The notes: generated by a model not told the origin, from the letters alone. A stretch of DNA of 17,969 nt from DAIMFL01 sp964372215 (GCA_964372215.1 CAYJQC010000057.1:1-17969); one strand, 5' to 3'; counted from the stretch's first letter, positions 1-9,088 are shown. Program-made: numbers and translations.

Positions 1-182
<182 letters not shown>

Positions 183-220
183 GTCTTGCTAAGTCCTTCC
201 TGAATGATGCCGGTCGGCAG

Positions 221-234
221 CGCGCCGCGGCGCG
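221..234. repeat. Perfect 14-bp palindrome in the groES-groEL spacer
   Basis: CGCGCCGCGGCGCG is its own reverse complement and could form a 5-bp stem with a 4-nt loop in the groESL mRNA. No T-run follows, so it is not an intrinsic terminator. It may affect mRNA stability or processing between the two cistrons, or may simply reflect high local GC. Confidence 0.35.
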
Positions 235-283
235 ACGGCGCGGGCGCGCAACAACCTGCCGGCGGGATTGGCGCGTGAGGGGC

Positions 284-607
284 TTACGCAACCTTCTTCG
301 AAGACTTCGCCTTCGCGGTACCCTCGATCACGCCCATGACGTCGGACTCCTTCATGATCAGGAGCTCCTCGCCGTCGACCTTCACCTCGGTGCCGGACCA
401 CTTGCCGAACAGCACGCGGTCGCCCGCCTTCACGTCGAGCGGGTGCAGCTTGCCGTCCTCGCCGCGGGCGCCCGGGCCCACCGCGATGATCTCGCCTTCC
501 TGCGGCTTTTCCTTGGCCGTATCCGGGATGATGATCCCGCCGGCGGTCTTCTCTTCCTGCTCGACCCGGCGTACCAGCACGCGGTCGTGGAGCGGGCGGA
601 ACTTCAT
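284..607 (-). CDS. groES: GroES co-chaperonin, 10 kDa
   Basis: A 107-residue protein starting MKFRPLHDRVLVRRVEQEEK, the canonical Cpn10 opening. The mobile-loop region follows (EEKTAGGIIIPDTAKEKPQE, about residues 18-37), then the conserved GPGARGEDG and VKAGDRVLFGKWSGTEVKVDGEELLIMKESDVMGVIE beta-barrel segments. GroES heptamers cap the GroEL ring. The length is slightly above the usual 95-100 residues because of a Lys/Ala/Ser-rich tail (GTAKAKSSKKVA). The open frame extends upstream, but the ATG at 605-607 is chosen because GGAGGAG lies about 5 nt before it and homology starts exactly there. It is the first gene of the groESL operon. Confidence 0.97.
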   Translation of the reverse strand: MKFRPLHDRVLVRRVEQEEKTAGGIIIPDTAKEKPQEGEIIAVGPGARGEDGKLHPLDVKAGDRVLFGKWSGTEVKVDGEELLIMKESDVMGVIEGTAKAKSSKKVA

Positions 608-678
608 GAAACTCCTCCGTTCTGTCTCGGGTTTCAGCCTTCGGTCCCGCGCTTTTTGGGCGCCGGCCGCTGGGGCTG

Positions 679-705
679 TTAGCACTCATCTCAAGTGAGT
701 GCCAA
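679..705 (-). promoter_or_regulatory. CIRCE operator (HrcA binding site) of groESL
   Basis: On the minus strand this reads TTGGCACTC, then 9 nt, then GAGTGCTAA. The established CIRCE consensus is TTAGCACTC-N9-GAGTGCTAA, so there is a single mismatch and the spacer is exactly nine bases. HrcA bound here would repress groESL. The element lies immediately downstream of the proposed -10 and about 72 nt upstream of the groES start, so it is expected in the transcribed leader. Confidence 0.95.
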
Positions 706-706
706 G

Positions 707-735
707 GATTTAGGGGAACGGGCCCCGGGAGTCAA
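707..735 (-). promoter_or_regulatory. groESL promoter, heat-shock (RpoH)-like and sigma70-like
   Basis: On the minus strand, TTGACT (730-735) is followed after 17 nt by TAAATC (707-712), directly ahead of the CIRCE element. The same stretch reads CTTGACT, 13 nt, then CCCCTAAAT, which resembles the E. coli sigma32 consensus CTTGAA...CCCCATnT. Either or both sigma factors could use it. The transcription start was not determined; the assignment rests on consensus matching and position. Confidence 0.7.
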
Positions 736-847
736 GGAATTCCCCCGGCCGGGTCGCCGGGGAATCTGGCAGCAGTCTCGGAGACGGGCTGCTAACGCCC
801 TGTTTTAATTGATTTTTAGTCCTGACGATGCAAACTGGCGGAAATGC

Positions 848-864
848 GGCCCGGAAACCGGGCC
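848..864 (+). repeat. Compact GC hairpin in the usg leader
   Basis: GGCCCGG-AAA-CCGGGCC is a perfect 7-bp stem with a 3-nt loop, ending 24 nt before the usg Shine-Dalgarno. It has no T-tract. The rest of 608-902 holds the groESL promoter and CIRCE. Another inverted pair (739-745 and 759-765) occurs there, but no additional gene is evident. Confidence 0.4.
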
Positions 865-902
865 AGGGCCCCCGGGGAGGCCGAGCGTGGAGGTGAGAAC
901 AC

Positions 903-1166
903 ATGTCCCATCTGGCGCTGCAGCTCAAGGACTACCGGCTGACAACCGCCGAGATCCTGTACCACCTGCCGGATCACCCGGACCTGCTGCAAACCTATCT
1001 CTGGCAGGAATACGACCTGGCCCCCGATTTCCCGGCGCTGCGCAAGTTCCTGGATTTCTGGCGCCGGAGCCTGGAGGGCAAGCTGCATTCGGTGCAGGTC
1101 GCCTCGTCCCGGCTGATCCACCCGGCCCAGTTCCGCCTGGCCAGCGCCTATATGACGCTGCACTGA
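903..1166 (+). CDS. usg: Usg-family protein, function unknown
   Basis: An 87-residue small soluble protein, MSHLALQLKDYRLTTAEILY..., rich in aromatic and basic residues (YLWQEYDLAPDFPALRKFLDFW and RLIHPAQFRLASAY). I recognise it as the alphaproteobacterial Usg family, named for a gene near tryptophan genes in Caulobacter; no biochemical role is established to my knowledge. No signal peptide or membrane segment is visible. The ATG is well supported by GGAGGT (889-894) 8 nt upstream. It is divergent from groESL and about 50 nt ahead of ctaA on the same strand. No trp gene is visible here, so the classical neighbourhood is not conserved in this window. Confidence 0.85.
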   Translation: MSHLALQLKDYRLTTAEILYHLPDHPDLLQTYLWQEYDLAPDFPALRKFLDFWRRSLEGKLHSVQVASSRLIHPAQFRLASAYMTLH

Positions 1167-1216
1167 GGCCGGGTCGCGCCTTGCCCTGAGGGTCGCCGCG
1201 GGCTACATCCCGATTC

Positions 1217-2289
1217 GTGACCCTCGCCGCCGACCAGCGCCTGAGCCGAAGCCGCCCGGCCGCGCCGCCCGAGCGCGCCGTCGCGCTCTGGCTGCTGATC
1301 TGCTGCGCCATGATCTTCGCCATGGTGGTGATCGGCGGCGTCACCCGGCTCACCGAATCCGGCCTGTCGATCATGGAATGGGCGCCGCTGATGGGCGCCC
1401 TGCCGCCGTTCAGCGAGGCCGAGTGGCAGCGAGTGTTCGGTCTCTACCAGACCATCCCGCAATACGGCGCGGTCAATGCCGGCATGGGCCTGGCCGAGTT
1501 CAAGGGCATCTTCTGGTGGGAATGGACCCATCGCCTGTGGGGCCGGCTGATCGGGATCGTGTTCCTGCTGCCGTTCCTGTGGTTCCTGATCCGGCGCCGC
1601 ATCCCCGAGGGCCTGGCGCCCCATCTCGCCGGCCTGTTCCTGCTCGGCGCGCTGCAGGGCTTCCTCGGCTGGTTCATGGTGGCGAGCGGCTTCGCCGAGC
1701 GGGTGTCGGTCAGCCAGTACCGCCTGGTCATCCACCTCGCCCTGGCGCTTGGCATCTACGGCTACATGCTGTGGCTGGCCTTCGGCCTGCTCCGGCCGGC
1801 AGCCTTGGCCGGCGGACCGGCCGCGGCGGCGGTGCGCCGCCGCCTGCTGGTCCTGCTCGGGCTGGCCGTCCTGACCATCGTCATGGGCGGCTTCACCGCC
1901 GGGCTCGACGGCGGCTTCGTGTACAATACGTTCCCGCTGATGAACGGCCGGCTGCTGCCCGAGGAGTTCCTGGCCACCAGCCCCGCCTGGCGCGACCCGT
2001 TCGAGAACCCGGCGACGGCGCAGTTCATCCATCGCTGGCTGGCGGTGGCGCTGGCCGTCGCCAGCCTGGCACTGTGGGCGAGCGCCCGCCGGCGGACGCT
2101 TGCGGCCGAGGCCCGGCGCGCCCTCGACCTGGTCGCCCTGATGACGCTCGCACAGCTCGGGCTCGGCATCGCCACCCTGCTGCTGGTGGTGCCGGTGGCG
2201 CTCGCCGCCGCGCACCAGGCCGGGGCGGTGATCCTGCTGAGCCTGCTGCTTTGGGCGCTGCACCGGCTGCGGCCGGCACCGGCAAGCCG

Positions 2290-2293
<4 letters not shown>
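1217..2293 (+). CDS. ctaA: Heme A synthase (COX15/CtaA family)
   Basis: A 358-residue polytopic inner-membrane protein. The family converts heme O to heme A by oxidising the C8 methyl group, supplying aa3-type cytochrome c oxidase. Diagnostic features are GGVTRLTESGLSI (residues 40-52), EFKGIFWWEWTHR (94-106, heme-ligand His105), QYRLVIH (His173), FIHRW (His272) and HQAG (His333). These four histidines lie in hydrophobic helices, as expected for the two heme sites. About eight membrane segments can be read. The start is taken as GTG at 1217, which gives typical family length and a short cytoplasmic N-terminus; no strong Shine-Dalgarno is visible, so the start is less certain. The downstream GTPase starts inside its stop codon, implying co-transcription and coupled translation. 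Confidence 0.94.
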
Positions 2294-3381
<1,088 letters not shown>

Positions 3382-3428
3382 GCAAAACCCGACGACGCTT
3401 GTCTTGATTGCGGCCGGCGCGCTAGCCT

Positions 3429-3446
3429 CTTGACCGGGTGGTCAAG
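3429..3446. promoter_or_regulatory. Putative RutR/TetR-type operator upstream of the polyamine transporter
   Basis: The core TTGACCGGGTGGTCAA (3430-3445) is a 6+4+6 palindrome, extended by one C/G pair on each side to a 7-bp arm. The published E. coli RutR consensus is TTGACCAnnTGGTCAA; this site differs at one of the 14 specified positions. It lies about 63 nt upstream of the ydcS start. The palindrome is seen directly; the regulator is inferred, and no tetR gene is in the window. Confidence 0.6.
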
Positions 3447-3508
3447 AACCGAAGAAACCAGTGCCATCCGGAACGATTCCAAAGGCGTCAATCCGAAGGA
3501 GAGAGGAC

Positions 3509-4681
3509 ATGACTGGGAAAGCCCTGCGGGACTGCTTTGCCCGCGCGACAGCCCTGACCGCCGCCAGCCTGATGGCCAGCGGCGCGGCGCTGGCCGAGCC
3601 GCTGCAGAGCATCGGCAAAGGCGAGGGCGAGGTCGCGATCGTCGCCTGGCCCGGCTATATCGAGCGCGGCGAGACCGACCCGGCCTATGACTGGGTCACC
3701 GGCTTCGAGCAGGAGACCGGCTGCAAGGTGACGGTGAAGACCGCCGGCAGCTCGGACGAGATGGTGTCGCTGATGAACGGCGGCGGCTTCGACCTGGTCA
3801 CCGCCTCGGGCGACGCGAGCCTGCGGCTGGTCGCCGGCGGCACGGTGCAGGAGGTCAATACCGGCCTGGTGTCGAGCTGGAGCACCATCGATTCGCGGCT
3901 GCAGAACGGCGCCTGGCACACGGTCGGCGGCAAGCATTACGGCGTGCCCTATCAGTGGGGCCCGAACGTGCTGATGTACAACACCGGCACGTTCCCCAAG
4001 GCGCCGACGAGCTGGAGCGTGGTGTTCGAGGAGCAGACCCTGCCCGACGGCAAGTCGAACAAGGGCCGGGTCGAGGCCTATTACGGCGCCATCTACATGG
4101 CCGACGCCGCGCTGTACCTGAAGGCCCACGAGCCCGAGCTCGGCATCGACGACCCCTATGCCCTGACCCAGGAGCAGTTCGACGCTGTAGTCGCGCTCTT
4201 GAAGCGGCAGCGCGAGCTGGTGCTGAAGTACTGGAGCGACTCGACGGCGCAGACCGAGGACTTCAAGAACGAGGGCGTGGTCGCCTCCACTTCCTGGCCG
4301 TACCAGGTGAACCTGCTGGCCGGCGAAGGCCAGCCGATCGCCAGCGTGGTGCCCAGCGAAGGGGCGACCGGCTGGGCCGACACCACCATGATGCACGCGC
4401 AGGCGCCGCATCCGAACTGCGCCTATATGTGGCTCGAGCACTCGCTGCAGCCGAAGCTGCAGGGCGATCTCGCCTCCTGGTTCGGCTCGGTGCCGGTGGT
4501 TCCCGCCGCCTGCGACGGCAACGAGCTGCTGGGCGAAGGCGGCTGCAAGGCCAACGGCATCGACGATTTCGACAAGATCTCGTTCTGGAAGACGCCGGTG
4601 GCCGATTGCGGCGACGGCAAGACCTGCGTGCCGTACAAGGATTGGACGGCGGCCTATCTGGGCATCCAGAGCGGCCAGTAA
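3509..4681 (+). CDS. ydcS: YdcS-type putrescine/polyamine ABC transporter, periplasmic binding protein
   Basis: A 390-residue secreted protein with a signal peptide of about 29 residues (basic start, hydrophobic TALTAASLMASGAA core, cleavage likely after ALA). The mature part carries blocks I recognise from E. coli YdcS: AWPGYIERG, DEMVSLM, DLVTASGDASLRL, GVPYQWGPN, LPDGKSNKGRV, DFKNEGVVAS, GWADTTM and GSVPVVP. Length matches the family (about 380). YdcS binds putrescine for the YdcTUV permease, with some reports of a second role in polyhydroxybutyrate chemistry. The ATG at 3509 follows AAGGAGAGAGG, so the longer open frame from 3461 is rejected. Several cysteines near the C-terminus may form disulfides. 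It is the first gene of the transporter operon, behind the RutR-like palindrome. Confidence 0.93.
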   Translation: MTGKALRDCFARATALTAASLMASGAALAEPLQSIGKGEGEVAIVAWPGYIERGETDPAYDWVTGFEQETGCKVTVKTAGSSDEMVSLMNGGGFDLVTASGDASLRLVAGGTVQEVNTGLVSSWSTIDSRLQNGAWHTVGGKHYGVPYQWGPNVLMYNTGTFPKAPTSWSVVFEEQTLPDGKSNKGRVEAYYGAIYMADAALYLKAHEPELGIDDPYALTQEQFDAVVALLKRQRELVLKYWSDSTAQTEDFKNEGVVASTSWPYQVNLLAGEGQPIASVVPSEGATGWADTTMMHAQAPHPNCAYMWLEHSLQPKLQGDLASWFGSVPVVPAACDGNELLGEGGCKANGIDDFDKISFWKTPVADCGDGKTCVPYKDWTAAYLGIQSGQ

Positions 4682-4693
4682 GCGGCCACTGAC

Positions 4694-4743
4694 GGGCGGG
4701 CCCGGCACCTTCGCCAGGGGCCGGGCTCGCCCCTCTCATTTTT
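4694..4743 (+). terminator. Hairpin plus T5 between ydcS and ydcT (attenuator or mRNA-stability loop)
   Basis: The arms GGGCGGGCCCGGC (4694-4706) and GCCGGGCTCGCCC (4720-4732) pair over 13 bp with one G-U, around a 13-nt loop. Six bases later comes TTTTT (4739-4743). The structure would partially terminate transcription or protect the ydcS mRNA 3' end, a common way to make more binding protein than permease. Because the T-run is displaced from the stem, partial rather than full termination is likely. Confidence 0.75.
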
Positions 4744-4759
4744 CGATCGGGCGTCGTCG

Positions 4760-5818
4760 ATGGAATCTCCCGCCACCGCGGTGTCGTTCCGCAACGTGAG
4801 CCGCCTCTACGGCGAGGTGCGCGCGGCCGACCGCCTGAGGTTCGACATCGCCGACGGCGAGTTCTTCGCCATGCTAGGGCCCTCTGGCTCGGGCAAGACT
4901 ACCTGTTTGCGCCTGATCGCCGGATTCGAGCAGCCGACATCGGGCGAGGTCTTCGTCCATGGACGGCCGATGACCGGCGTGCCGCCCTATGAGCGCGACG
5001 TGAACACGGTGTTCCAGGACTATGCGCTGTTTCCGCACATGAACGTCGCGGACAACGTCGCCTACGGCCTGATGATCCGCAAGGTGGGCCGTGCCGAGCG
5101 GCTGCGCCGGGCCGAGGAGATGCTGGAGATGGTGGCGCTGGGCGGGCTGGGCGGGCGCAAGCCGAGCCAGCTCTCGGGCGGCCAGCGCCAGCGCGTGGCG
5201 CTGGCCCGCGCCCTCATCAACCAGCCGAGCGTGCTGCTGCTCGACGAGCCGCTGGGCGCGCTCGATCTCAAGCTGCGCGAGCAGATGCAGGTCGAGCTGA
5301 AGGCGATCCAGCGCCGCATCGGCATCACCTTCATCTACGTCACCCACGATCAGGGCGAGGCGCTCGGCATGAGCGACCGCGTGGCCGTGTTCAACACGGG
5401 TCGCGTCGAGCAAGTCGGCACGCCGACCGAGGTCTACGAGCACCCCGCCAGCGTCTTCGTCGCCGGCTTCGTCGGCGTCTCCAACATTCTCTCCGGCAAG
5501 GCCGCCGCGGGGATCGCCGGCGCGCCGCCCGCCTTCTCGATCCGACCCGAGAAGATCACGATGCTGCTCGAGGGCGACGGCGCGCCGCCGGCGCGAAGCT
5601 GCGCGGCGCGCGGGCGCATCGACAGCCTGCTCTATCTCGGCGCCGCCACCCGCTTCAATGTCGCGCTCGAGGGTGGCGGAGAGCTCACCGTGCTCGAGCA
5701 GAACCGCGACAGCCGGCGCAGCGGCGGCGACATGCAGGGCCGTGCCGTCCTGCTCTGGTGGCAGCGCGAGCATATGCAGGCGATGGCCGACGGCGACGCC
5801 GCGGGAAACGGGGCGTGA
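4760..5818 (+). CDS. ydcT: Polyamine ABC transporter ATP-binding protein (YdcT/PotA type)
   Basis: A 352-residue ABC ATPase. Walker A is GPSGSGKTT, the Q-loop FQDYALFPHMNVADNVAYGL, the signature LSGGQRQRVALARAL, Walker B VLLLDEPLGALD and the H-loop VTHDQGEAL. A C-terminal TOBE-type domain follows (about residues 240-340, including FSIRPEKI), as in spermidine/putrescine importers. It energises import through the two permeases encoded next. The ATG at 4760 gives MESPATAVSFRNVSRLYGEV and matches family length, but its Shine-Dalgarno is weak. The stop overlaps the next gene's GTG by 4 nt, so translation is probably coupled. Confidence 0.94.
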   Translation: MESPATAVSFRNVSRLYGEVRAADRLRFDIADGEFFAMLGPSGSGKTTCLRLIAGFEQPTSGEVFVHGRPMTGVPPYERDVNTVFQDYALFPHMNVADNVAYGLMIRKVGRAERLRRAEEMLEMVALGGLGGRKPSQLSGGQRQRVALARALINQPSVLLLDEPLGALDLKLREQMQVELKAIQRRIGITFIYVTHDQGEALGMSDRVAVFNTGRVEQVGTPTEVYEHPASVFVAGFVGVSNILSGKAAAGIAGAPPAFSIRPEKITMLLEGDGAPPARSCAARGRIDSLLYLGAATRFNVALEGGGELTVLEQNRDSRRSGGDMQGRAVLLWWQREHMQAMADGDAAGNGA

Positions 5819-6762
5819 GCGCGGGGGCGGAAAACCTGCCGAACGTCGCGGGCACGCCCGCCACGCGGCTGTCCACCTTCCTCTATCTGCGGCCGTGGCT
5901 GGTCCTGTCGCTGCTGCTGGTGCCGCCGCTGCTGTGGCTCGGCATCGTCTATCTGGGCTCGCTGTTCGCGCTGCTCGTTCAGGGCTTCTTTTCGATCGAC
6001 GACTTCACCGGCCTCACCGTCTACACGCCGACGCTCGCCACCTATGCCGAGCTGTTCACCGCCACCAACCTCGTCATCATCCTGCGCACCGTGCTCATGG
6101 CGGCCGCAGTCACGGCGATCTGCGGGATGATCGCGCTGCCGCTCGGCATCTACATGGCGCGCCACGCCGGCGTGCGCGCCAAGGCGGTCCTCTATCTCGC
6201 GGTCATGCTGCCCCTGTGGTCGAACTATCTGGTCAGGGTCTATGCCTGGAAGCTGATCCTGGCCAAGGAGGGCGCCATCACCTGGATCCTGGCCAAGCTG
6301 CATCTCCTCTGGCTGCTCGACGGCGTGCTGGCGATCCCGGTGATCGGTGGACCGTCGCTCTCGGTCTCCTACATCGGCACCTGCATCGTCTTCGTCTATA
6401 TCTGGCTGCCCTACATGATCCTGCCGGTCGAGGCGGCGCTGGAGCGGGTGCCGCGCTCGCTGGTCGAGGCCTCGGCCGATCTCGGCGCGCGACCGCGCGA
6501 GACCCTGCGCAAGGTGATCCTGCCGCTCGCCGTGCCCGGCATCGCCGCCGGCTCGATCTTCACCTTCTCGCTGACGCTCGGCGACTTCATCATCCCCAAC
6601 CTGATCGGCTCGTCGCGGCCCTTCATCGGCCAGGTGGTCTATTCCTATCAGGGCACCGCCGGCAACCTGCCGCTCGCCGCCGCCTTCGCGGTGGTGCCGG
6701 TGGTGGTGATGGCGGTCTATCTCACCATCGCCCGGCGCTTCGGGGCCTTCGATGCGCTCTAG
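5815..6762 (+). CDS. ydcU: Polyamine ABC transporter permease 1 (YdcU/PotB type)
   Basis: A 315-residue inner-membrane permease of the BPD_transp_1 family with about six membrane segments, the first at roughly residues 25-55. The cytoplasmic EAA loop is seen as EASADLGARPRETLRKVILP, where the ATPase docks, followed by LTLGDFIIPNLIG, typical of PotB/PotH/YdcU. The GTG start at 5815 sits in the overlap GTGA with the ydcT stop and is preferred over an in-frame ATG at 5758 inside ydcT, which would add an Arg-rich stretch unlike the family. The 3' end overlaps ydcV by 11 nt. Confidence 0.93.
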   Translation: MSAGAENLPNVAGTPATRLSTFLYLRPWLVLSLLLVPPLLWLGIVYLGSLFALLVQGFFSIDDFTGLTVYTPTLATYAELFTATNLVIILRTVLMAAAVTAICGMIALPLGIYMARHAGVRAKAVLYLAVMLPLWSNYLVRVYAWKLILAKEGAITWILAKLHLLWLLDGVLAIPVIGGPSLSVSYIGTCIVFVYIWLPYMILPVEAALERVPRSLVEASADLGARPRETLRKVILPLAVPGIAAGSIFTFSLTLGDFIIPNLIGSSRPFIGQVVYSYQGTAGNLPLAAAFAVVPVVVMAVYLTIARRFGAFDAL

Positions 6763-7588
6763 GAAGCGCGCCGACAGCGCCCGCATGGGCGAGCGGCCGG
6801 GCCTCGGGCTCCGGCTCGCCGCGGGGTTCGGCCTCGCCTTCCTAAACCTGCCGCTCGCCTTCATCTTGCTCTACGCCTTCTCGACCGACGACCGCAGCTT
6901 CTCGTTCCCGCCGCCGGGCCTGACCCTGCAGTGGTTCGGCGTCGCCTGGGAACGGAGCGATGTGTGGGCGGCGCTCGGCCTCTCGGTCAAGGTCGCGCTC
7001 GCCGCCACCGCCATCGCCCTGGTGCTGGGAACGCTCGCCGCCGCCGCGCTCTACCGCTTCCGCTTCTTCGGCAAGGAATCGATCACGCTCCTGATCCTGC
7101 TGCCGATCGCGCTCCCCGGCGTCGTCACCGGTATCTCACTGCGCTCGGCATTCGTGCTCGGCGGCATCGATTTCAGCTACTGGACCATCGTGCTGGGCCA
7201 CGCCACGTTCTGCATCGTCGTCGTCTACAACAACGTGATCGCGCGGCTCCGGCGCTCCTCGCCGGCCCTGATCGAGGCGTCGATGGATCTCGGCGCCAAC
7301 AGCTTCCAGACCTTCCGCCACGTGGTGCTGCCGAACATCGCCACCGCCTTGCTCGCCGGTGGCATGCTGGCCTTCGCCCTGTCGTTCGACGAGGTGATCG
7401 TCACCACCTTCACCGCCGGGCAGCAGCAGACCCTGCCGATCTGGATCCTGGACCAGCTCCTGCGCCCGCGCGAGCGCCCGGTCACCAATGTCGTCGCGGT
7501 GTTCGTGATCGCCGTGACCTTCCTGCCGATCCTGGTCGCCTATTACCTGACCCGCGACAGCCACGACACCGCCGGCAGCGGCAAGTAG
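6752..7588 (+). CDS. ydcV: Polyamine ABC transporter permease 2 (YdcV/PotC type)
   Basis: A 278-residue inner-membrane permease, partner of YdcU. The opening LPLAFILLYAFSTD after the first membrane segment is typical of PotC/PotI/YdcV. The EAA loop is EASMDLGANSFQTFRHVVLP, followed by LSFDEVIVTTFTAG. The ATG at 6752 overlaps ydcU by 11 nt; a second in-frame ATG at 6785 (MGERPGLGLR) is also possible and would start closer to the first helix. It is the last gene of the operon. A ydcW-type aldehyde dehydrogenase, which follows ydcV in E. coli, is absent here. The stop is only 1 nt from the 3' end of the convergent O-antigen ligase-like gene. Confidence 0.93.
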   Translation: MRSRKRADSARMGERPGLGLRLAAGFGLAFLNLPLAFILLYAFSTDDRSFSFPPPGLTLQWFGVAWERSDVWAALGLSVKVALAATAIALVLGTLAAAALYRFRFFGKESITLLILLPIALPGVVTGISLRSAFVLGGIDFSYWTIVLGHATFCIVVVYNNVIARLRRSSPALIEASMDLGANSFQTFRHVVLPNIATALLAGGMLAFALSFDEVIVTTFTAGQQQTLPIWILDQLLRPRERPVTNVVAVFVIAVTFLPILVAYYLTRDSHDTAGSGK

Positions 7589-7589
7589 C

Positions 7590-8810
7590 TCAGGCCGCTT
7601 TCGGCCGCGCGAGCGCCGCGACCCAGGCCGCGAACAGCCAGAGCAGCGCCAGCCACCAGTGCTGCCAGGCGCCGCGGCTGATCTCGGTGAAGACCAGGGT
7701 TGCGGCGAAGCCGGCCAGGGCGGCCGGCGCCGCGGCGCTGCCGAGTCCGGCGGCACGGCGCCACAGGCGATAGCCGAACGCCACCAACAGCGCGACGCCG
7801 GGCAGCCCGAGCTCGAGCCAGGCCTGCAGCGTGGCATTGTGGGGATGCAGCGACATCGGCGCGTCGGCAAAGGCGGCGCCCGCGCCGGTGCCCATCAGCT
7901 CGCGCGCGGAATCGAAGCCCCAGCCGAGCAGCGGCCGTTCGCCGATCCGCTCGAGCGCGTAGCTCCAGATCTGCACCCGGTGGCGATGCGACGGCTCCAG
8001 CGCCGCGAGCTCGCTGGCGTCGTAGAACGCCGGCAGCAGGCCGGCGACCAGCGGCGGCACCAGCAGCAAGGCGACCACCAGCAGCCCGGCGCGCCCCCCC
8101 GCCGCGCGCGGGCGCAGGCGAACGGCGGCAAACACCGCCGCGCCGGCCACGCCGGCGATGACCGTCGCCTCGACCGGCTGCAGCCACAGCGCGGCGGCGG
8201 CGGCGATCAGCACGACCGGCACCGACCAGCGGCCGTACCAGGCCGGCAGCACCGCCACGCACGGCCAAAGGAACAGCGCCAGCGCGATGCCGCCGCGCGA
8301 CAGCGGCGCGCCGTTGCTCAGCACCTGCAGCGCGCTTTCGTCGAGGCCGCGCAGGAAGCGGGTGAGCGCGGCGCCGCTGCCGGCCTCCACCAGCATCAGC
8401 AAGACCAGCAGCAACCCGCCCAGCGCCATGCCGCGATGGGCGACCCCGGCCTCGCGCGGCGGCATCGCCGCGGCGGCGGCCACCAGCACCAGCCCGGCCG
8501 CGAACAGCAGCGCCAGGCGCAACGCCAGGCCGAGTCCGCGCCAGGGATCGAACGACCAGAGCGCGGCGAGCGCGGCAAATCCGAGGAAGGCGACCAGCAG
8601 CCTGAGCTCGGTCGCGCTCAGCAGCGCCCGGGCGGCGCGACGATGGCCGGGATCGAGCGCCAGCGCGGCGCCGGCGAGCATGATCAGGACCACAGTCCCA
8701 TTCGGCGCGAACACCGCGACCGGCGCCAGGGCGACCGCGGCGACCGCCATGACGATGCCGGGCCGGATATCGCGGGAAGTCAGGCGCGAGAGGGAAAGCG
8801 AGACTGTCAA
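7590..8810 (-). CDS. O-antigen ligase/polymerase family (WaaL/Wzy_C-like) membrane protein
   Basis: About 406 residues with roughly ten or more hydrophobic helices. Near the C-terminus are the motifs of the O-antigen ligase domain: HRVQIWSYALERIGERPLLG, then WGFDSAR, then SLHPHNATLQAWLELGLPG. The arginine and histidine of this large periplasmic loop are the family's key residues. Such proteins transfer or polymerise undecaprenyl-linked glycans at the periplasmic membrane face; whether this is a ligase or polymerase cannot be told. The start is uncertain. TTG at 8810 (MTVSLSLSRLTSRDI) is preferred, ATG at 8750 is an alternative, and the open frame to 8963 adds an implausible Arg-rich leader. 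No other glycan genes are in the window. Confidence 0.82.
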   Translation of the reverse strand: MTVSLSLSRLTSRDIRPGIVMAVAAVALAPVAVFAPNGTVVLIMLAGAALALDPGHRRAARALLSATELRLLVAFLGFAALAALWSFDPWRGLGLALRLALLFAAGLVLVAAAAAMPPREAGVAHRGMALGGLLLVLLMLVEAGSGAALTRFLRGLDESALQVLSNGAPLSRGGIALALFLWPCVAVLPAWYGRWSVPVVLIAAAAALWLQPVEATVIAGVAGAAVFAAVRLRPRAAGGRAGLLVVALLLVPPLVAGLLPAFYDASELAALEPSHRHRVQIWSYALERIGERPLLGWGFDSARELMGTGAGAAFADAPMSLHPHNATLQAWLELGLPGVALLVAFGYRLWRRAAGLGSAAAPAALAGFAATLVFTEISRGAWQHWWLALLWLFAAWVAALARPKAA

Positions 8811-8919
8811 GCTGCATCCGCCGAACCTGGCCGCCAGCCTGCGGGCCGGGCGACAGTATCGCGGCGCGGCGAAGACGGTCAACGCGCGTCCCGCGATGGC
8901 ATGAGGCCGCCGAGGCGGA

Positions 8920-8949
8920 TTGCCACGCCGCAGCCGCTCGGCGCATAAT
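8920..8949 (+). promoter_or_regulatory. Putative sigma70-type promoter for the cold-shock gene
   Basis: TTGCCA (8920-8925, 5 of 6 to consensus) and CATAAT (8944-8949, 5 of 6) are separated by 18 nt. Transcription would start near 8956, giving a leader of about 130 nt, as is usual for cold-shock mRNAs. A small hairpin in the leader (CCGCGC-CTG-GCGCGG, 9046-9060) ends 18 nt before the Shine-Dalgarno. Confidence 0.6.
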
Positions 8950-9088
8950 GTGCCAGCAATCAATCATCGGTTCGGGCGAAACATTCATCGTCCGGCCCGG
9001 CAGGACGGCTTGCTGGGTTTCCCTGCGTCTCTGATTGTTGTGCTGCCGCGCCTGGCGCGGAACGCGTTTGTTTGCTCAGGAGAGATCT

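Noticed and set aside
7659..8948. 429-residue open frame on the plus strand
   Set aside because: It is a Gln/Arg/Gly-rich shadow opposite the O-antigen ligase-like gene, with no recognisable motif.
8811..8963. ATG at 8963 as start of the O-antigen ligase-like protein
   Set aside because: It adds about 50 Arg-rich residues with no membrane character and overlaps the cold-shock promoter; a start at 8810 or 8750 is more plausible.
7543..8988. 481-residue minus-strand frame overlapping the O-antigen ligase-like gene
   Set aside because: It is Arg/Gly/Ala-rich and lacks the helix pattern and the HPHN/LGLPG motifs, which are in the frame ending at 7590.
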